From Sphingomonas sp. 8AM (GTDB lineage: Bacteria > Pseudomonadota > Alphaproteobacteria > Sphingomonadales > Sphingomonadaceae), in assembly GCF_902506455.1 (NCBI RefSeq), contig NZ_LR733844.1, positions 2,467,054 through 2,531,053 of the forward strand: a DNA stretch of 64,000 bases, read 5' to 3'. A program made the position numbers and the translations under genes. Shown here piece by piece: positions 1-9,221 of this stretch. Position 1 is the stretch's first letter, and every line of letters begins with the position of its first letter. The notes beneath the pieces were generated by a model. It did no database searches. It had not been told where the DNA came from and was given only the letters and a program-made list of their open reading frames with translations.

Positions 1-1269
1 GAGCGCGCCCGACAGCAGATACCCGCCCGCCGCGACCAGCCCGAACGCCTGCGTCAGCGCCAGCGCCGCCAGCGGCGCGAAGCCTGCGCCGAACAGCCAC
101 GCCAGATCCGAGGTCAGCGCCGCGCCCGTATAGCGCGCGCGCTTCGGGAAGTTGCTGGTCACCGCGCCCGACGACTGGCCGAACGAAATGCCGAGCAACA
201 GGAAGCCCATCACCATGAACAGGATCTCGCCCGCCCGCCCGCCGCCGAGCAGCTGCGGCGCGAAGCCGCTGAACGCTGCGATGCCCGCCGCCGTGTAGCC
301 GAGCACGCTGCGTCGCCCGATCCGGTCGGCCAGCATGCCCGACAGCACGATCGCGCCCAGCCCGACAACACCGCCCAGCACCTCGATCATCAGGAAGGTC
401 GAGATATCCTCGCGGGTATACAGCGCCACCCACGACAGGGGGAACACCGTCACCATGTGGAACATGGCGAAGCTCGCCAGCGGCGCGAACGCGCCGATGA
501 TGATGTTGCGCCACTGCGCCTTGACGGTCGCAGTGACGCGCGACGGGGTCAGCTCGCGGCTATGGAACAGTTCGCTATATTCGGGGGTGACGACGATGCG
601 CAGACGCGCGAACAGCGCGACGACGTTCAGCGCGAACGCCACGAAGAACGGATAGCGCCAGCCCCAGGAGATGAAGTCCTCGGGCGCCAGCGTTGACAGG
701 AAGAAGGCGAACAAGGCGCTCGCCACGATCAGCCCGAGCGGCGCGCCGAGCTGCGGGACCATCGCCCACCAGCCGCGCTTCTTCTCCGGCGCGTTGAGTG
801 CCAGCAGCGACGGCAGCCCGTCCCACGCGCCGCCCAGCGCGATCCCCTGGCCAACCCGGAACAGCGCCAGCAGGATCGCCGATGAGGAGCCGATCGTGTC
901 GTAACCGGGCAGGAAGGCGACCAGCACCGTCGAGGTGCCGAGCAGGAACAGCGCGATCGTCAGCTTGGTGCCGCGACCGTAGCGGCGGTCGAGCTTCATG
1001 AAGATTTGCGTGCCGATCGGGCGGGCGATGAACGCCAGCGGGAACAGCGCGAATGACCACAGGGTCGCGGCGATCGGCTGCATGTACGGGAAGATCACCG
1101 CCGGGAAGACGAGCACCGAGGCGATCGCATAGACGAAAAAGTCGAAGAACTCGGACGTGCGCCCGATAATGACGCCGATTGCGATCTCACCGGGGCGCAC
1201 ATCGTGATCCCCTCTGCTATGGAGAGCGCGAGCATCCTGCTCTAGCGACGTGGACGAAGCGGTGGCCAT
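1..1269 (-). CDS. MFS transporter of the metabolite:H+ symporter (MHS) type, 3' truncated by the window edge
   Basis: The reverse strand reads open from an ATG at 1269 to position 1, giving about 423 residues without a stop; the C-terminus lies outside the window. The protein begins MATASSTSLEQDARAL and then shows alternating hydrophobic segments with the loop RPIGTQIFMKLDRRYGRG, a form of the MFS loop 2-3 signature, followed later by LADRIGRRSVLG, the second-half copy of that signature. These are typical of MHS permeases (shikimate, alpha-ketoglutarate or proline/betaine type), which import an organic acid or osmolyte with protons across the inner membrane. An ATG at 1275 is also in frame, but a GGGA six bases before the 1269 ATG favours 1269. 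It is divergent from cyoA across about 120 bases. The substrate cannot be read from the sequence. Confidence 0.85.
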   Translation of the reverse strand, partial: MATASSTSLEQDARALHSRGDHDVRPGEIAIGVIIGRTSEFFDFFVYAIASVLVFPAVIFPYMQPIAATLWSFALFPLAFIARPIGTQIFMKLDRRYGRGTKLTIALFLLGTSTVLVAFLPGYDTIGSSSAILLALFRVGQGIALGGAWDGLPSLLALNAPEKKRGWWAMVPQLGAPLGLIVASALFAFFLSTLAPEDFISWGWRYPFFVAFALNVVALFARLRIVVTPEYSELFHSRELTPSRVTATVKAQWRNIIIGAFAPLASFAMFHMVTVFPLSWVALYTREDISTFLMIEVLGGVVGLGAIVLSGMLADRIGRRSVLGYTAAGIAAFSGFAPQLLGGGRAGEILFMVMGFLLLGISFGQSSGAVTSNFPKRARYTGAALTSDLAWLFGAGFAPLAALALTQAFGLVAAGGYLLSGAL

Positions 1270-1339
1270 ATTCATTCCCGATCGGTCGGACGGACGGTTT
1301 CCGGCGGAGCCCTACCCTAAACCATTCCGCGCGTGGATG

Positions 1340-1352
1340 GGACAAAATGTCC
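1340..1352. promoter_or_regulatory. 13-bp perfect palindrome GGACA-N3-TGTCC in the MHS/cyoA divergent region
   Basis: GGACAAAATGTCC is a perfect 5-3-5 inverted repeat 38 bases before the cyoA ATG, between two divergent genes. Size and location fit a dimeric-regulator operator. The same half-sites with the same 3-base spacing occur at 25314-25326 before the efflux operon. The cognate regulator is unknown, and so short a match may be chance. Confidence 0.35.
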
Positions 1353-1390
1353 TATTCCGCTGCGCCGCAGCAAAGCCTAGCTCGCGCCGC

Positions 1391-2551
1391 ATGACCCGTC
1401 GTCCCGCCCCCCGTCGTTCCACCCGACCTGCGCCCGGCCGCACGCCCCTCGTCCGTCACCTCGCCGCGGCGGCGGCGCTAGTCGCGCTCGGCGGGTGCAA
1501 CACCGTCGTGATGCGTCCCGCCGGTGATGTTGCGGTGCAGGAATCCAGCCTGATCGTATGGTCGGTCGTGCTGATGCTGCTGATCATCGTGCCGGTTATG
1601 GCATTGGTGGTGCTGTTCGCATGGCGTTATCGCGAGTCGAACACCGAGGCGAGCTACGAGCCCGACTGGGATCACTCGACCGGGCTGGAGCTGGTGATCT
1701 GGTCTGCGCCGCTGCTCATCATCATCGCGCTTGGCGCGCTGACCTGGGTCGGCACGCATACGCTCGACCCCTACCGCCCGCTGGCGCGCACCGCGCCGGG
1801 CAAGCCGGTGGCCGCGAACGTCAGGCCGCTTGAGGTGCAGGTGGTCGCGCTCGACTGGAAATGGCTGTTCATCTACCCCGAACAGGGTGTCGCAACGGTC
1901 AACGAGCTGGTCGTGCCGGTCGATCGCCCGGTGAAGTTCACCATGACCTCGTCGAGCGTCATGAACGCTTTGTGGGTGCCGACGATGGCGGGCATGATCT
2001 ACACGATGCCGGGGATGGAGACGGTGCTGCACGGCGTGCTGAACCGCACCGGCAAGTTCGAGGGCCGCTCGGGCAATTATTCCGGCGCCGGCTTCTCGCA
2101 TATGACCTTCTGGACGCATTCGGTGACCCCGGCGCGCTTCGACCAATGGGTCGCCGGGGTGAAGCGTAACCGCTGGCAGCTCGACAACGCCACGTATCTG
2201 AAGCTGGCCAAGCCGAGCGAGAAGGTGCGGCCGATCGGGTTCAGCACGGTTGACCCCGCATTGTTCAAGCGCGTCGTCGCGATGTGCACGAAACCGGGCA
2301 CCAGCTGCATGCAGAACATGTCGCACGCCGGCCCGGCGGTGAACGACCGGCCGCAGCGCACCGACGAGCCCGAAGGCGCGCTGACCCGCGATCCGTCGCA
2401 GAAGGGCGAGAGCCCGCACTCGACCGCGCCGCAGGGCTCGGCACCGGGCTCGAACGATCCGGGGGCGGGGAACCGCGATATGACCATGCTCGATAAACCC
2501 GGGCTCGATATTCCCGCGCTGCGGCGCGCCAACGCCTCCAAGGGGGCTTGA
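1391..2551 (+). CDS. cyoA: Ubiquinol oxidase (bo3 type) subunit II, lipoprotein
   Basis: Subunit II of a heme-copper quinol oxidase, anchored in the inner membrane with a periplasmic cupredoxin domain. The ATG at 1391 is chosen because it gives a lipoprotein signal ending in the lipobox LGGC; the upstream in-frame reading is non-homologous. Two membrane helices follow (about residues 50-75 and 95-115). The cupredoxin domain has the CyoA hallmarks [12 protein letters not shown] and [15 protein letters not shown], and lacks the CuA cysteines, which points to quinol rather than cytochrome c as electron donor. About 386 residues. The last 90 or so residues are an odd hydrophilic tail rich in Gly, Pro, Ser and Asp after a short stretch with two cysteines. 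It is the first gene of cyoABCD-SURF1, 7 bases before cyoB. Confidence 0.93.
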   Translation: MTRRPAPRRSTRPAPGRTPLVRHLAAAAALVALGGCNTVVMRPAGDVAVQESSLIVWSVVLMLLIIVPVMALVVLFAWRYRESNTEASYEPDWDHSTGLELVIWSAPLLIIIALGALTWVGTHTLDPYRPLARTAPGKPVAANVRPLEVQVVALDWKWLFIYPEQGVATVNELVVPVDRPVKFTMTSSSVMNALWVPTMAGMIYTMPGMETVLHGVLNRTGKFEGRSGNYSGAGFSHMTFWTHSVTPARFDQWVAGVKRNRWQLDNATYLKLAKPSEKVRPIGFSTVDPALFKRVVAMCTKPGTSCMQNMSHAGPAVNDRPQRTDEPEGALTRDPSQKGESPHSTAPQGSAPGSNDPGAGNRDMTMLDKPGLDIPALRRANASKGA

Positions 2552-2558
2552 GGACATC

Positions 2559-4559
2559 ATGTCGGACGACCTCATCAAGACGATCTTCGGGCGGCTGACG
2601 CTCGAGAGCTTTCCGATCCACGAGCCGATCCTCGTCGGGACCTTTGTCATGGTCGCGATCGGCGGCGCCGCGGTGCTGGGCGCGCTCACCTATTTCAAAC
2701 TGTGGGGCTATCTCTGGAAGGAGTGGTTCACCAGCGTCGATCACAAGAAGATCGGCATCATGTACATCGTGCTGGCGCTGGTCATGTTCCTGCGTGGTTT
2801 TGCCGACGCGTTGATGATGCGCGCACAGCAGGCGGTCGCCTTCAACGGCAGCGAGGGCTTCCTGCCCGCGCACCATTATGACCAGGTGTTCACCGCGCAC
2901 GGCGTCATCATGATCTTCTTCGTGGCGATGCCGTTCGTCACGGGGCTGATGAACTATGTCGTCCCGCTCCAGATCGGCGCGCGCGACGTCAGCTTCCCGT
3001 TCCTGAACAATTTCAGCTTCTGGATGACGGTCAGCGGCGCGATCACGGTGATGATGAGCCTGTTCGTCGGCGAGTTTGCGCGGACCGGCTGGCTGGCGAT
3101 GGCGCCGCTGTCGGGGCTCGATTACTCGCCCGATGTCGGTGTCGACTATTACATCTGGGCCTTGCAGATCGCCGGCGTCGGCACGCTTCTGTCGGGCGTC
3201 AACCTGCTGGCGACGATCATCAAGATGCGCGCGCCGGGCATGAGCCTGATGCAGATGCCGATCTTCACCTGGTCGGCGCTGGTCACCAACGTCCTGATCG
3301 TCGCGGCTTTCCCGGTGCTGACCGCCGTGCTCGCGATGCTCAGCCTCGACCGCTACGTCGGCACCAACTTCTTCACGAACACCGGCGGGGGCAACCCGAT
3401 GATGTACGTGAACATGATCTGGATCTGGGGCCACCCGGAGGTCTACATCCTGATCCTGCCCGCGTTCGGCGTGTTCTCGGAGGTCGTCTCGACCTTCTCG
3501 GGCAAGCGGCTGTTCGGCTATACGTCGATGGTCTACGCGCTGATCGTCATCTGCATCCTGTCGTATCTGGTGTGGCTGCACCACTTCTTCACGATGGGCT
3601 CGGGCGCCAGCGTCAACAGCTTCTTCGGCATCACGACGATGATCATCTCGATCCCGACGGGTGCGAAGATCTTCAACTGGCTGTTCACGATGTATCGTGG
3701 GCGGATCCGGTTCGAGCTGCCGATGATGTGGGCGGTCGCGTTCATGCTGACCTTCGTGATCGGCGGGATGACCGGCGTGATGCTGGCGGTGCCGCCGGCC
3801 GACTTCCAGTTCCACAACTCGCTGTTCCTGATCGCGCACTTCCACAACGTCATTATCGGCGGCGTGCTGTTCGGGATGTTCGCGGGCGTGAATTACTGGT
3901 GGCCGAAGGCGTTCGGGTTCAAGCTCGACAAGTTCTGGGGCACGATCAGCTTCTGGTGCTGGGTCGTCGGCTTCTGGGTCGCGTTCACCCCGCTCTACGT
4001 GCTGGGGCTGATGGGCGTCACCCGCCGCCTGCGCGCCTTCGAGGATCCGTCGCTGCAGATCTGGTTCGTGATCGCCGCGATCGGTGCGCTTATCATCGCT
4101 GCCGGGATCGGCGCCATGCTGATGCAATTCTACGTCAGCATCCGCGACCGCGAGAAGCTGCGCGATTTCACGGGCGATCCGTGGAACGGGCGCACGCTGG
4201 AGTGGGCGACCTCGTCGCCGCCGCCGGCCTATAACTTCGCCTTCTCGCCGGTCGTTCACGATCTGGACGCGTGGCACGACATGAAGTCGAAGAAGGCCGA
4301 GCGTCCGACCGCCGGGTTCCGCGCGATCCACATGCCCAAGAACACCGGCGCCGGGGTGATCCTGGCCGGGCTGTCGACGGTCTTCGGCGTGGCGATGATC
4401 TGGTACATCTGGTGGCTCGCCGCGCTCGCGTTCGTTGCGCTGATCGCGACCGCGATCGGGCACACCTTCAACTATGACCGCGACTTCCACATTCCCGTCG
4501 AGGATGTCGTCAACAGCGAGGATGCGCGCACCCGCGCGCTCCAGCAGGCGGGGGTGTGA
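2559..4559 (+). CDS. cyoB: Ubiquinol oxidase subunit I (heme-copper oxidase catalytic subunit)
   Basis: Catalytic subunit that reduces O2 to water at a heme-CuB site while pumping protons. 666 residues, the usual CyoB length, with about 14-15 membrane helices. Visible are [14 protein letters not shown] near the N-terminus, the quinol-oxidase N-terminal extra helix, the GHPEVYI motif (CuB histidine, cross-linked tyrosine and the glutamate of the D-pathway), the HHFFTMG pair and the heme-ligand region HFHNVIIGG. The reading frame is intact. It lies between cyoA and cyoC with a 5-base gap to the cyoC ATG, so one transcript is likely. Confidence 0.97.
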   Translation: MSDDLIKTIFGRLTLESFPIHEPILVGTFVMVAIGGAAVLGALTYFKLWGYLWKEWFTSVDHKKIGIMYIVLALVMFLRGFADALMMRAQQAVAFNGSEGFLPAHHYDQVFTAHGVIMIFFVAMPFVTGLMNYVVPLQIGARDVSFPFLNNFSFWMTVSGAITVMMSLFVGEFARTGWLAMAPLSGLDYSPDVGVDYYIWALQIAGVGTLLSGVNLLATIIKMRAPGMSLMQMPIFTWSALVTNVLIVAAFPVLTAVLAMLSLDRYVGTNFFTNTGGGNPMMYVNMIWIWGHPEVYILILPAFGVFSEVVSTFSGKRLFGYTSMVYALIVICILSYLVWLHHFFTMGSGASVNSFFGITTMIISIPTGAKIFNWLFTMYRGRIRFELPMMWAVAFMLTFVIGGMTGVMLAVPPADFQFHNSLFLIAHFHNVIIGGVLFGMFAGVNYWWPKAFGFKLDKFWGTISFWCWVVGFWVAFTPLYVLGLMGVTRRLRAFEDPSLQIWFVIAAIGALIIAAGIGAMLMQFYVSIRDREKLRDFTGDPWNGRTLEWATSSPPPAYNFAFSPVVHDLDAWHDMKSKKAERPTAGFRAIHMPKNTGAGVILAGLSTVFGVAMIWYIWWLAALAFVALIATAIGHTFNYDRDFHIPVEDVVNSEDARTRALQQAGV

Positions 4560-4564
4560 GCACG

Positions 4565-5197
4565 ATGAGCACGACGACGCAGACGGCACCGGGCGCCGCG
4601 GCCCCGTCCTATTACGATCTGGACGAGCACGAGCATCCGCCCGGTGCCAGCACGATGCTGGGCTTCTGGCTGTACCTGATGAGCGATTGCCTCATCTTCG
4701 CGATGCTGTTCGCGGCATACGGGGTGTACGGCGGCAGCTACGCCGGCGGGCCGGGGCCCAAGGAGCTGTTCGAGCTGCCGCTGGTCGCGGTGAACACGAC
4801 TGCGCTGCTGCTGTCGTCGATCACCTATGGCTTCGCGATGATCAACGCCGACGAGCAGAACAAGGCCGCGACCCTGCGCTGGCTCGCCATCACCGGCGTG
4901 TTCGGCGCGGCGTTCCTGTCGATCGAGTTGTATGAGTTCAGCAACCTGATCCACGAGGGCGCGGGCCCGTGGCGTTCGGCGTTCCTGTCGTCGTTCTTCA
5001 CCTTGGTCGGCACGCACGGGCTGCACGTCACCTTCGGCATCATCTGGCTGGTGACGCTGATGGTGCAGGTCGCACGTCGCGGGCTGGAGCCGGCCAACAT
5101 CCGCCGTCTACAGTGCCTGTCGCTGTTCTGGCACTTCCTCGACGTCATCTGGATCGGCGTCTTCACCTTCGTCTATCTGCTGGGAGTGCTCCGCTGA
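4565..5197 (+). CDS. cyoC: Ubiquinol oxidase subunit III
   Basis: COX3-family membrane subunit (about 210 residues, five predicted helices) that stabilises subunit I in the bo3-type complex. Motifs include GFWLYLMSDCLIFAMLFA and GTHGLHVTFGIIW, typical of CyoC. ATG 4565 is preferred; an in-frame GTG at 4556 overlaps the cyoB stop and would add three residues. Its TGA overlaps the cyoD ATG (TGATG), indicating translational coupling. Confidence 0.95.
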   Translation: MSTTTQTAPGAAAPSYYDLDEHEHPPGASTMLGFWLYLMSDCLIFAMLFAAYGVYGGSYAGGPGPKELFELPLVAVNTTALLLSSITYGFAMINADEQNKAATLRWLAITGVFGAAFLSIELYEFSNLIHEGAGPWRSAFLSSFFTLVGTHGLHVTFGIIWLVTLMVQVARRGLEPANIRRLQCLSLFWHFLDVIWIGVFTFVYLLGVLR

Positions 5198-5607
5198 TGA
5201 GCGCCGATACGCACGGCCACGGCCACGATTCCGCGCACGGGCATCACGACGCGCATGATCATCATGGCGGCGCGCCGCACGGCTCGCGTCGCGAATATTG
5301 GATCGGCTTCATCCTCTCGGTGCTGCTGACCGCGCCCGCGTTCGGGCTGGTGATGACCGGGGTGATCTCCGATCCGCGCGTCACCGCCGGGATCGTGATG
5401 GCGCTGGCGATGGTGCAGATCGTGGTGCACATGATCTACTTCCTGCACATGAACACCAAATCCGAGAACGGCTGGACGATGCTGGCGCTGATCTTCACCG
5501 CGATCATCGTGCTGATCGTGATCGCCGGGTCGCTGTGGGTCATGTACCACATGAACCTCAACATGATGCCGGGCATGGGCGGAGAGATGTCGAGCGGCGG
5601 CATGTGA
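5197..5607 (+). CDS. cyoD: Ubiquinol oxidase subunit IV
   Basis: Small membrane subunit of the cyo oxidase, about 136 residues. A His/Asp-rich N-terminal segment (HGHGHDSAHGHHDAHDHHGG, possibly metal-binding) precedes three predicted helices, with the conserved MVHMIYFLHMN-like pair seen here as VVHMIYFLHMN. The histidine-rich tail is longer than in the enterobacterial protein. Both ends overlap the neighbours by one base (TGATG), so it is co-translated with cyoC and the SURF1 gene. Confidence 0.93.
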   Translation: MSADTHGHGHDSAHGHHDAHDHHGGAPHGSRREYWIGFILSVLLTAPAFGLVMTGVISDPRVTAGIVMALAMVQIVVHMIYFLHMNTKSENGWTMLALIFTAIIVLIVIAGSLWVMYHMNLNMMPGMGGEMSSGGM

Positions 5608-6284
5608 TGCGCGCGCGCTGGGCCCTCGCCGGCGTCGCGCTGCTGCTGGCGGCGGTGCTGGCGGGGCTCGGCGTCTGGCAGGTCGAGCGGCGCGTGTGGA
5701 AGCTTGCGCTGATCGACCGTGTTGAGGCGCGGCTCGCCGCGCCCGCCGAACCCGCCCCGCCGCGCATGCGCTGGGCCAGGATTACGGATGACGACGCCTA
5801 CCGGCGCGTCACGGCGACCGGCACCTGGCGCGCGGCCCCGCCGGTGTTCACGCAAGCGGTCACCGACTTCGGTGCGGGTCACTGGGTTCTTTCGCCGCTG
5901 GACACTGCGGGCGGCACGATCCTCGTCAATCGCGGCTTCGTACCTGCCGGTGATCGCAGGACGATCGCGCAGCCGAGCGGTCCGGGGCGCATCACCGGCC
6001 TGTTGCGCGTCAGCGAGCCCGACGGCGGCTTCCTCCGCGACAACGACCCCGCCGACGACCGCTGGTATTCGCGCGACACCGCCGCGATCGCCCGCGCCCG
6101 CCGGCTGGGGTCGGTCGCCCCTTACTTCATCGACGCCGAGGCGGTGCCGGGGACGCAATGGCCGCGTGGCGGGCTGACGGTGGTCCGGTTCCGCAACAAC
6201 CACCTCGTCTACGCGCTGACATGGTTCACGCTCGCGGCAATGATGGCGTATTTTTCGTGGCGGCTCGCGCGCGGACGGGGTTAG
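5607..6284 (+). CDS. SURF1-family oxidase assembly protein
   Basis: About 225 residues with the SURF1 layout: an N-terminal helix (WALAGVALLLAAVLAGLGVWQ), a periplasmic domain containing the conserved pieces GLGVWQVERR, GHWVLSPL and ILVNRGFVP, and a C-terminal helix preceded by NNHLVYALTWF. SURF1 proteins help insert heme into subunit I of heme-copper oxidases. It overlaps cyoD by one base, so it probably serves this quinol oxidase rather than the second oxidase at 12-17 kb. No cyoE is present in this operon. Confidence 0.93.
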   Translation: MRARWALAGVALLLAAVLAGLGVWQVERRVWKLALIDRVEARLAAPAEPAPPRMRWARITDDDAYRRVTATGTWRAAPPVFTQAVTDFGAGHWVLSPLDTAGGTILVNRGFVPAGDRRTIAQPSGPGRITGLLRVSEPDGGFLRDNDPADDRWYSRDTAAIARARRLGSVAPYFIDAEAVPGTQWPRGGLTVVRFRNNHLVYALTWFTLAAMMAYFSWRLARGRG

Positions 6285-6360
6285 CCCGGACACGCATCAG
6301 GGCTGCGCGGCGACGCGGTGCCGCGCGTGGCTGTCCTACATCCCCGGTTTCCGCTAGACT

Positions 6361-6388
6361 GGCGCAAGCCGGACTGCATCGTTGCGCC
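6361..6388. promoter_or_regulatory. 7-bp inverted repeat upstream of the regB-like gene
   Basis: GGCGCAA and TTGCGCC are perfect inverted arms separated by 14 bases, 107 bases before the regB-like ATG in a 210-base non-coding gap. It could be a regulator site (RegA-family sites are GC-rich interrupted palindromes) or a small hairpin. Support is only the symmetry and the position. Confidence 0.3.
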
Positions 6389-6494
6389 GGGCGTGCCGCT
6401 CAGATGGCCATTATGCGCAAACTTCGCCAACTTTGCCGCCCCTGGTCGCTCTCCACGATAGCGCATCCGACCCGATCCGCCGTAAGGACAGCCG

Positions 6495-7793
6495 ATGCCT
6501 GCGTCTGACATCATCGCCGGAACCGGGCTGCGCGAGGACGCCGGGCGGCGCAACGTGCGGTTGTTGTCGATCCTGCGCTGGCTCGCGGTCGGCGGGCAGC
6601 TCGCGACGATCCTGTTCGTCCATTTCGTCGTCGGTGTGCACCTGCCGCTGGTCGCGATGCTCGGCGCGGTCGCGGTGCTGGTCGCGCTCAACCTTGCGAT
6701 CGCGCAGATCGTCGGGCGGCGGCCGATCACCTATGGCGCGCTGTTCGCGACGCTGCTGGTCGATGTCGCCTGCCTGACGACGCAATTGTATCTCAGCGGC
6801 GGGGTCAGCAACCCGTTCGTCACCCTGTATTTGCTCCAGGTCGTGATCGCCGCGCTGCTGCTGCGCGATCATGCCAGCTGGGCAATGGTGGCGCTCAGCA
6901 GCGCGTTGTTCGCGTGGCTCGCGCACGCCGCGCCGCCGTTCGCGCTGCCGCGCGGCTGGGCCTCGACGCTGTCGACACCGTATATCGCGGGCAGCTGGTT
7001 CAATTTCACGCTTACCGCCACATTGCTCGCGCTGTTCGTCACCCGGATCGTCCGCAACGTCTCCGAACATGACGCGCGGCTCGCTGCGCTCCGCCAGCGC
7101 GCCGCCGAGGAGGAACATATCGTTCGCATGGGGCTGCTCGCCAGCGGGGCGGCGCACGAACTCGGCACACCCCTGTCGTCGATCGCGGTGATGCTGGGCG
7201 ACTGGCGGCGTGAGCCCGCGATCGCCGCCTCGCCGGCGCTGCTCGCCGATCTCGACGACATGCGCACCGAGGTGACGCGCTGCAAGGACATCCTCAGCCA
7301 GGTGCTGCTCGCCTCGGGCGAAGTGCGCGGGATGGGGCCGGTGCGCACAACGCTCAAGACCTTCCTGTCGGGGCTCGTCGGTGACTGGCGCGGCAAGACG
7401 CAGGTCGCCGCTGCCTACGAACATCTGATGACCAGCGACCCGCGAATCGTCGCCGACAAGGCGCTGGCGCAGACGATCACCAATTTGCTCGACAATGCGC
7501 TGGAGGCGGGCGGTCGCACGATCGCGCTATGCGCGTGGTGGGACGGCGACCGGCTGGTGCTGTCGGTGCGCGACGACGGGCGCGGCTTTGCGCCCGCGAT
7601 CCTCGACGGGCTCGGCAAGCCTTATATGAGTACCAAGACGCGCCGCGGCGCCGGGCTGGGATTGTTCCTCGCGGTCAATGTGTTGCGGACGCTTGGCGGG
7701 ACCGTGTCGGCGCGCAACCGCGAGGGCGGCGGGGGCGAGGTGACGCTGACGCTGCCGATCGCGGCGATCTCGATCCCGGAGGACGGCGCATGA
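6495..7793 (+). CDS. regB: RegB/PrrB/ActS-type redox-sensing histidine kinase
   Basis: 432-residue membrane kinase. Six N-terminal membrane segments (about residues 27-185) contain GGVSNPF at 102-108, the quinone-sensing motif of the RegB family. The phosphorylation box HELGTPLSS has His221. Cys263 lies 42 residues further on in RCKDIL, matching the redox-active cysteine of RegB. The ATPase domain follows with the N box (TNLLDNALEAG) and G boxes (DDGRGFAP, GAGLGLFLAV). In other alphaproteobacteria RegB senses quinone-pool and thiol redox state and phosphorylates RegA, which controls terminal oxidases. Placement just after cyo-SURF1 suggests local control of respiration. It overlaps the response regulator by an ATGA. 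Confidence 0.93.
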   Translation: MPASDIIAGTGLREDAGRRNVRLLSILRWLAVGGQLATILFVHFVVGVHLPLVAMLGAVAVLVALNLAIAQIVGRRPITYGALFATLLVDVACLTTQLYLSGGVSNPFVTLYLLQVVIAALLLRDHASWAMVALSSALFAWLAHAAPPFALPRGWASTLSTPYIAGSWFNFTLTATLLALFVTRIVRNVSEHDARLAALRQRAAEEEHIVRMGLLASGAAHELGTPLSSIAVMLGDWRREPAIAASPALLADLDDMRTEVTRCKDILSQVLLASGEVRGMGPVRTTLKTFLSGLVGDWRGKTQVAAAYEHLMTSDPRIVADKALAQTITNLLDNALEAGGRTIALCAWWDGDRLVLSVRDDGRGFAPAILDGLGKPYMSTKTRRGAGLGLFLAVNVLRTLGGTVSARNREGGGGEVTLTLPIAAISIPEDGA

Positions 7794-8320
7794 GCGAGCG
7801 GCGGCTGCTGATCGTCGAGGATGACGAGGTGTTCGCGCGCACGCTGGCGCGCTCGTTCGAGCGGCGCGGTTATCAGGTGCGCGCGATCACCGATCCCGAC
7901 GATCTGGACGCGGCGGTGGATGCGCTGAAGCCCGATCACGCAGTGGTCGACCTGCGGCTCGGCAACGCCTCGGGGCTGACATGCGTGGCGCGGCTCCATG
8001 CGCTCGATGCGCAGATGCGGATCGTGGTGCTGACCGGCTTTGCGAGCATCGCCACTGCGGTCGAGGCGGTGAAGCTGGGTGCGACCAACTATCTGTCGAA
8101 GCCGGCCAATTCCGACGATATCGAGGCGGCGTTCCAGGCGAGCGGCGAGGGCGATGCCAGCGTCGAGCTGGTCGCGCCGCCGACCTCGCTGCGCACGCTG
8201 GAATGGGAGCATATCCACCAGACGCTCGCGGATTGCGGGTTCAACGTGTCCGAGGCGGCGCGCCGATTGGGGATGCACCGGCGGACCTTGGCGCGGAAGC
8301 TCGGCAAGCGGCATTTGTGA
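7790..8320 (+). CDS. regA: RegA/PrrA/ActR-type response regulator
   Basis: 176 residues: a receiver domain (acidic pocket EDDE at 10-13, phospho-acceptor Asp54 in VVDLRLG, Thr in VVLTGFAS, Lys in YLSKPAN) and a C-terminal Fis-type helix-turn-helix (NVSEAARRLGMHRRTLARKL). This compact layout is that of RegA/PrrA/ActR. Translationally coupled to the kinase through ATGA. Likely targets are the neighbouring oxidase genes, by analogy with the family; no site was proved. Confidence 0.93.
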   Translation: MSERRLLIVEDDEVFARTLARSFERRGYQVRAITDPDDLDAAVDALKPDHAVVDLRLGNASGLTCVARLHALDAQMRIVVLTGFASIATAVEAVKLGATNYLSKPANSDDIEAAFQASGEGDASVELVAPPTSLRTLEWEHIHQTLADCGFNVSEAARRLGMHRRTLARKLGKRHL

Positions 8321-8328
8321 TGCGTGCC

Positions 8329-8460
8329 GTCACCCCTGCGGAGGCAGGGGCCTATGTCTTTGTCGTGCTGCGGTACACTGACACACGGGGGTCATTCATG
8401 TGTCAGACCTATCGCAACATTTGACAGAGATGGGCCCCTGCCTGCGCAGGGGCGACGATC
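8329..8460. repeat. Large interrupted palindrome between convergent genes, probable bidirectional terminator
   Basis: The outer arms CCCCTGCGGAGGCAGGGGCC and GGGCCCCTGCCTGCGCAGGG are inverted copies about 70 bases apart. Inside is a second perfect 8-bp stem, CTGACACA (8378-8385) with TGTGTCAG (8399-8406). It fills the gap between regA (+) and the glutaredoxin-MauE gene (-), reaching the stop of the latter. Position suggests transcription termination on both strands; the arms resemble dispersed extragenic palindromes of sphingomonads. Confidence 0.6.
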
Positions 8461-9202
8461 ATCGAGCCGCCATCCACACCGCCATCGCGACCATCATGAC
8501 ATTTTCGGTCAGTGAGACGAACCCCAGCGGCACCCGCGTCGCGCCGCCGACACAGGCGCATTTCAGCTCGCGCCTGTCGATATAGACCGCCTTGAACACC
8601 GACACCGCGCCGACCGTCCCGATGAACAGCGCGAGCGGAACTGACAACCAGTCAGCGACATGCGCGGTCATCAGCAGGCCCGCCAGCCCCTCCGCGAACG
8701 GATAGACATAGCCGTAGCGTACCCAGCGTTTCGCCAGCAGGTCGTAATTGAGGAACATTGTCGAGAAGGTCTCGAGATCCTGCAGCTTGAGCAGCGCGAG
8801 CACGCACATGCTGAACGAGATGAACCACTCGGCGGCGCGCAGCGTCAGCGGGGTGCCGAACGCCGCCATGCTCGCCGCGAGCGCCATCAGCGCGGTCATC
8901 GCAAACACCGCCAGCACCGGGCGGTAGCTCGTCTCGCCGGGCGCAGGCACGTGGATGCCGAGGAAGCGGCGCAGATCGTCATAGCCGCCGATCCGCTCGC
9001 CATCGATGAACGTCTGCGGCGTCGTCTTGACGCCGTGCTCGGCCTTGAAGGCGTCGGTCGCTTCGCGGGTCCGCAGCAGCTGATCGTCCACCATGTAGCC
9101 GCGCCGCTGCAGCAGGTCCTTCGCCTTCACGCCATATGGGCAGGTGTGCGTCGGCATCACCATCCGATAGAGCGTGGCGCGCTTCTCGGTCGTTCCGGTC
9201 AT
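8459..9202 (-). CDS. Glutaredoxin domain fused to a MauE-type membrane protein
   Basis: 247 residues. Residues 1-85 are a glutaredoxin-like domain with CPYG (single active-site Cys21, so monothiol) and the conserved TTPQTFIDGERIGGYDDL. Residues 95-247 form a four-helix MauE/DoxX-like redox membrane domain ending near the cysteine pair in KCACVGG. MauE-family proteins take part in disulfide handling in the envelope; the substrate of the fusion is unknown. The ATG at 9202 gives the whole glutaredoxin fold. It ends beside the terminator-like palindrome and is 19 bases downstream of the glycosyltransferase on the same strand. Confidence 0.85.
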   Translation of the reverse strand: MTGTTEKRATLYRMVMPTHTCPYGVKAKDLLQRRGYMVDDQLLRTREATDAFKAEHGVKTTPQTFIDGERIGGYDDLRRFLGIHVPAPGETSYRPVLAVFAMTALMALAASMAAFGTPLTLRAAEWFISFSMCVLALLKLQDLETFSTMFLNYDLLAKRWVRYGYVYPFAEGLAGLLMTAHVADWLSVPLALFIGTVGAVSVFKAVYIDRRELKCACVGGATRVPLGFVSLTENVMMVAMAVWMAAR

Positions 9203-9221
9203 ACAGCCAAGATAGGTCGGA

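Noticed and set aside
2265..4589. 774-codon minus-strand frame opposite cyoB
   Set aside because: Low-complexity Arg/Glu/His translation and no recognisable domain; mirror of cyoB codon bias.
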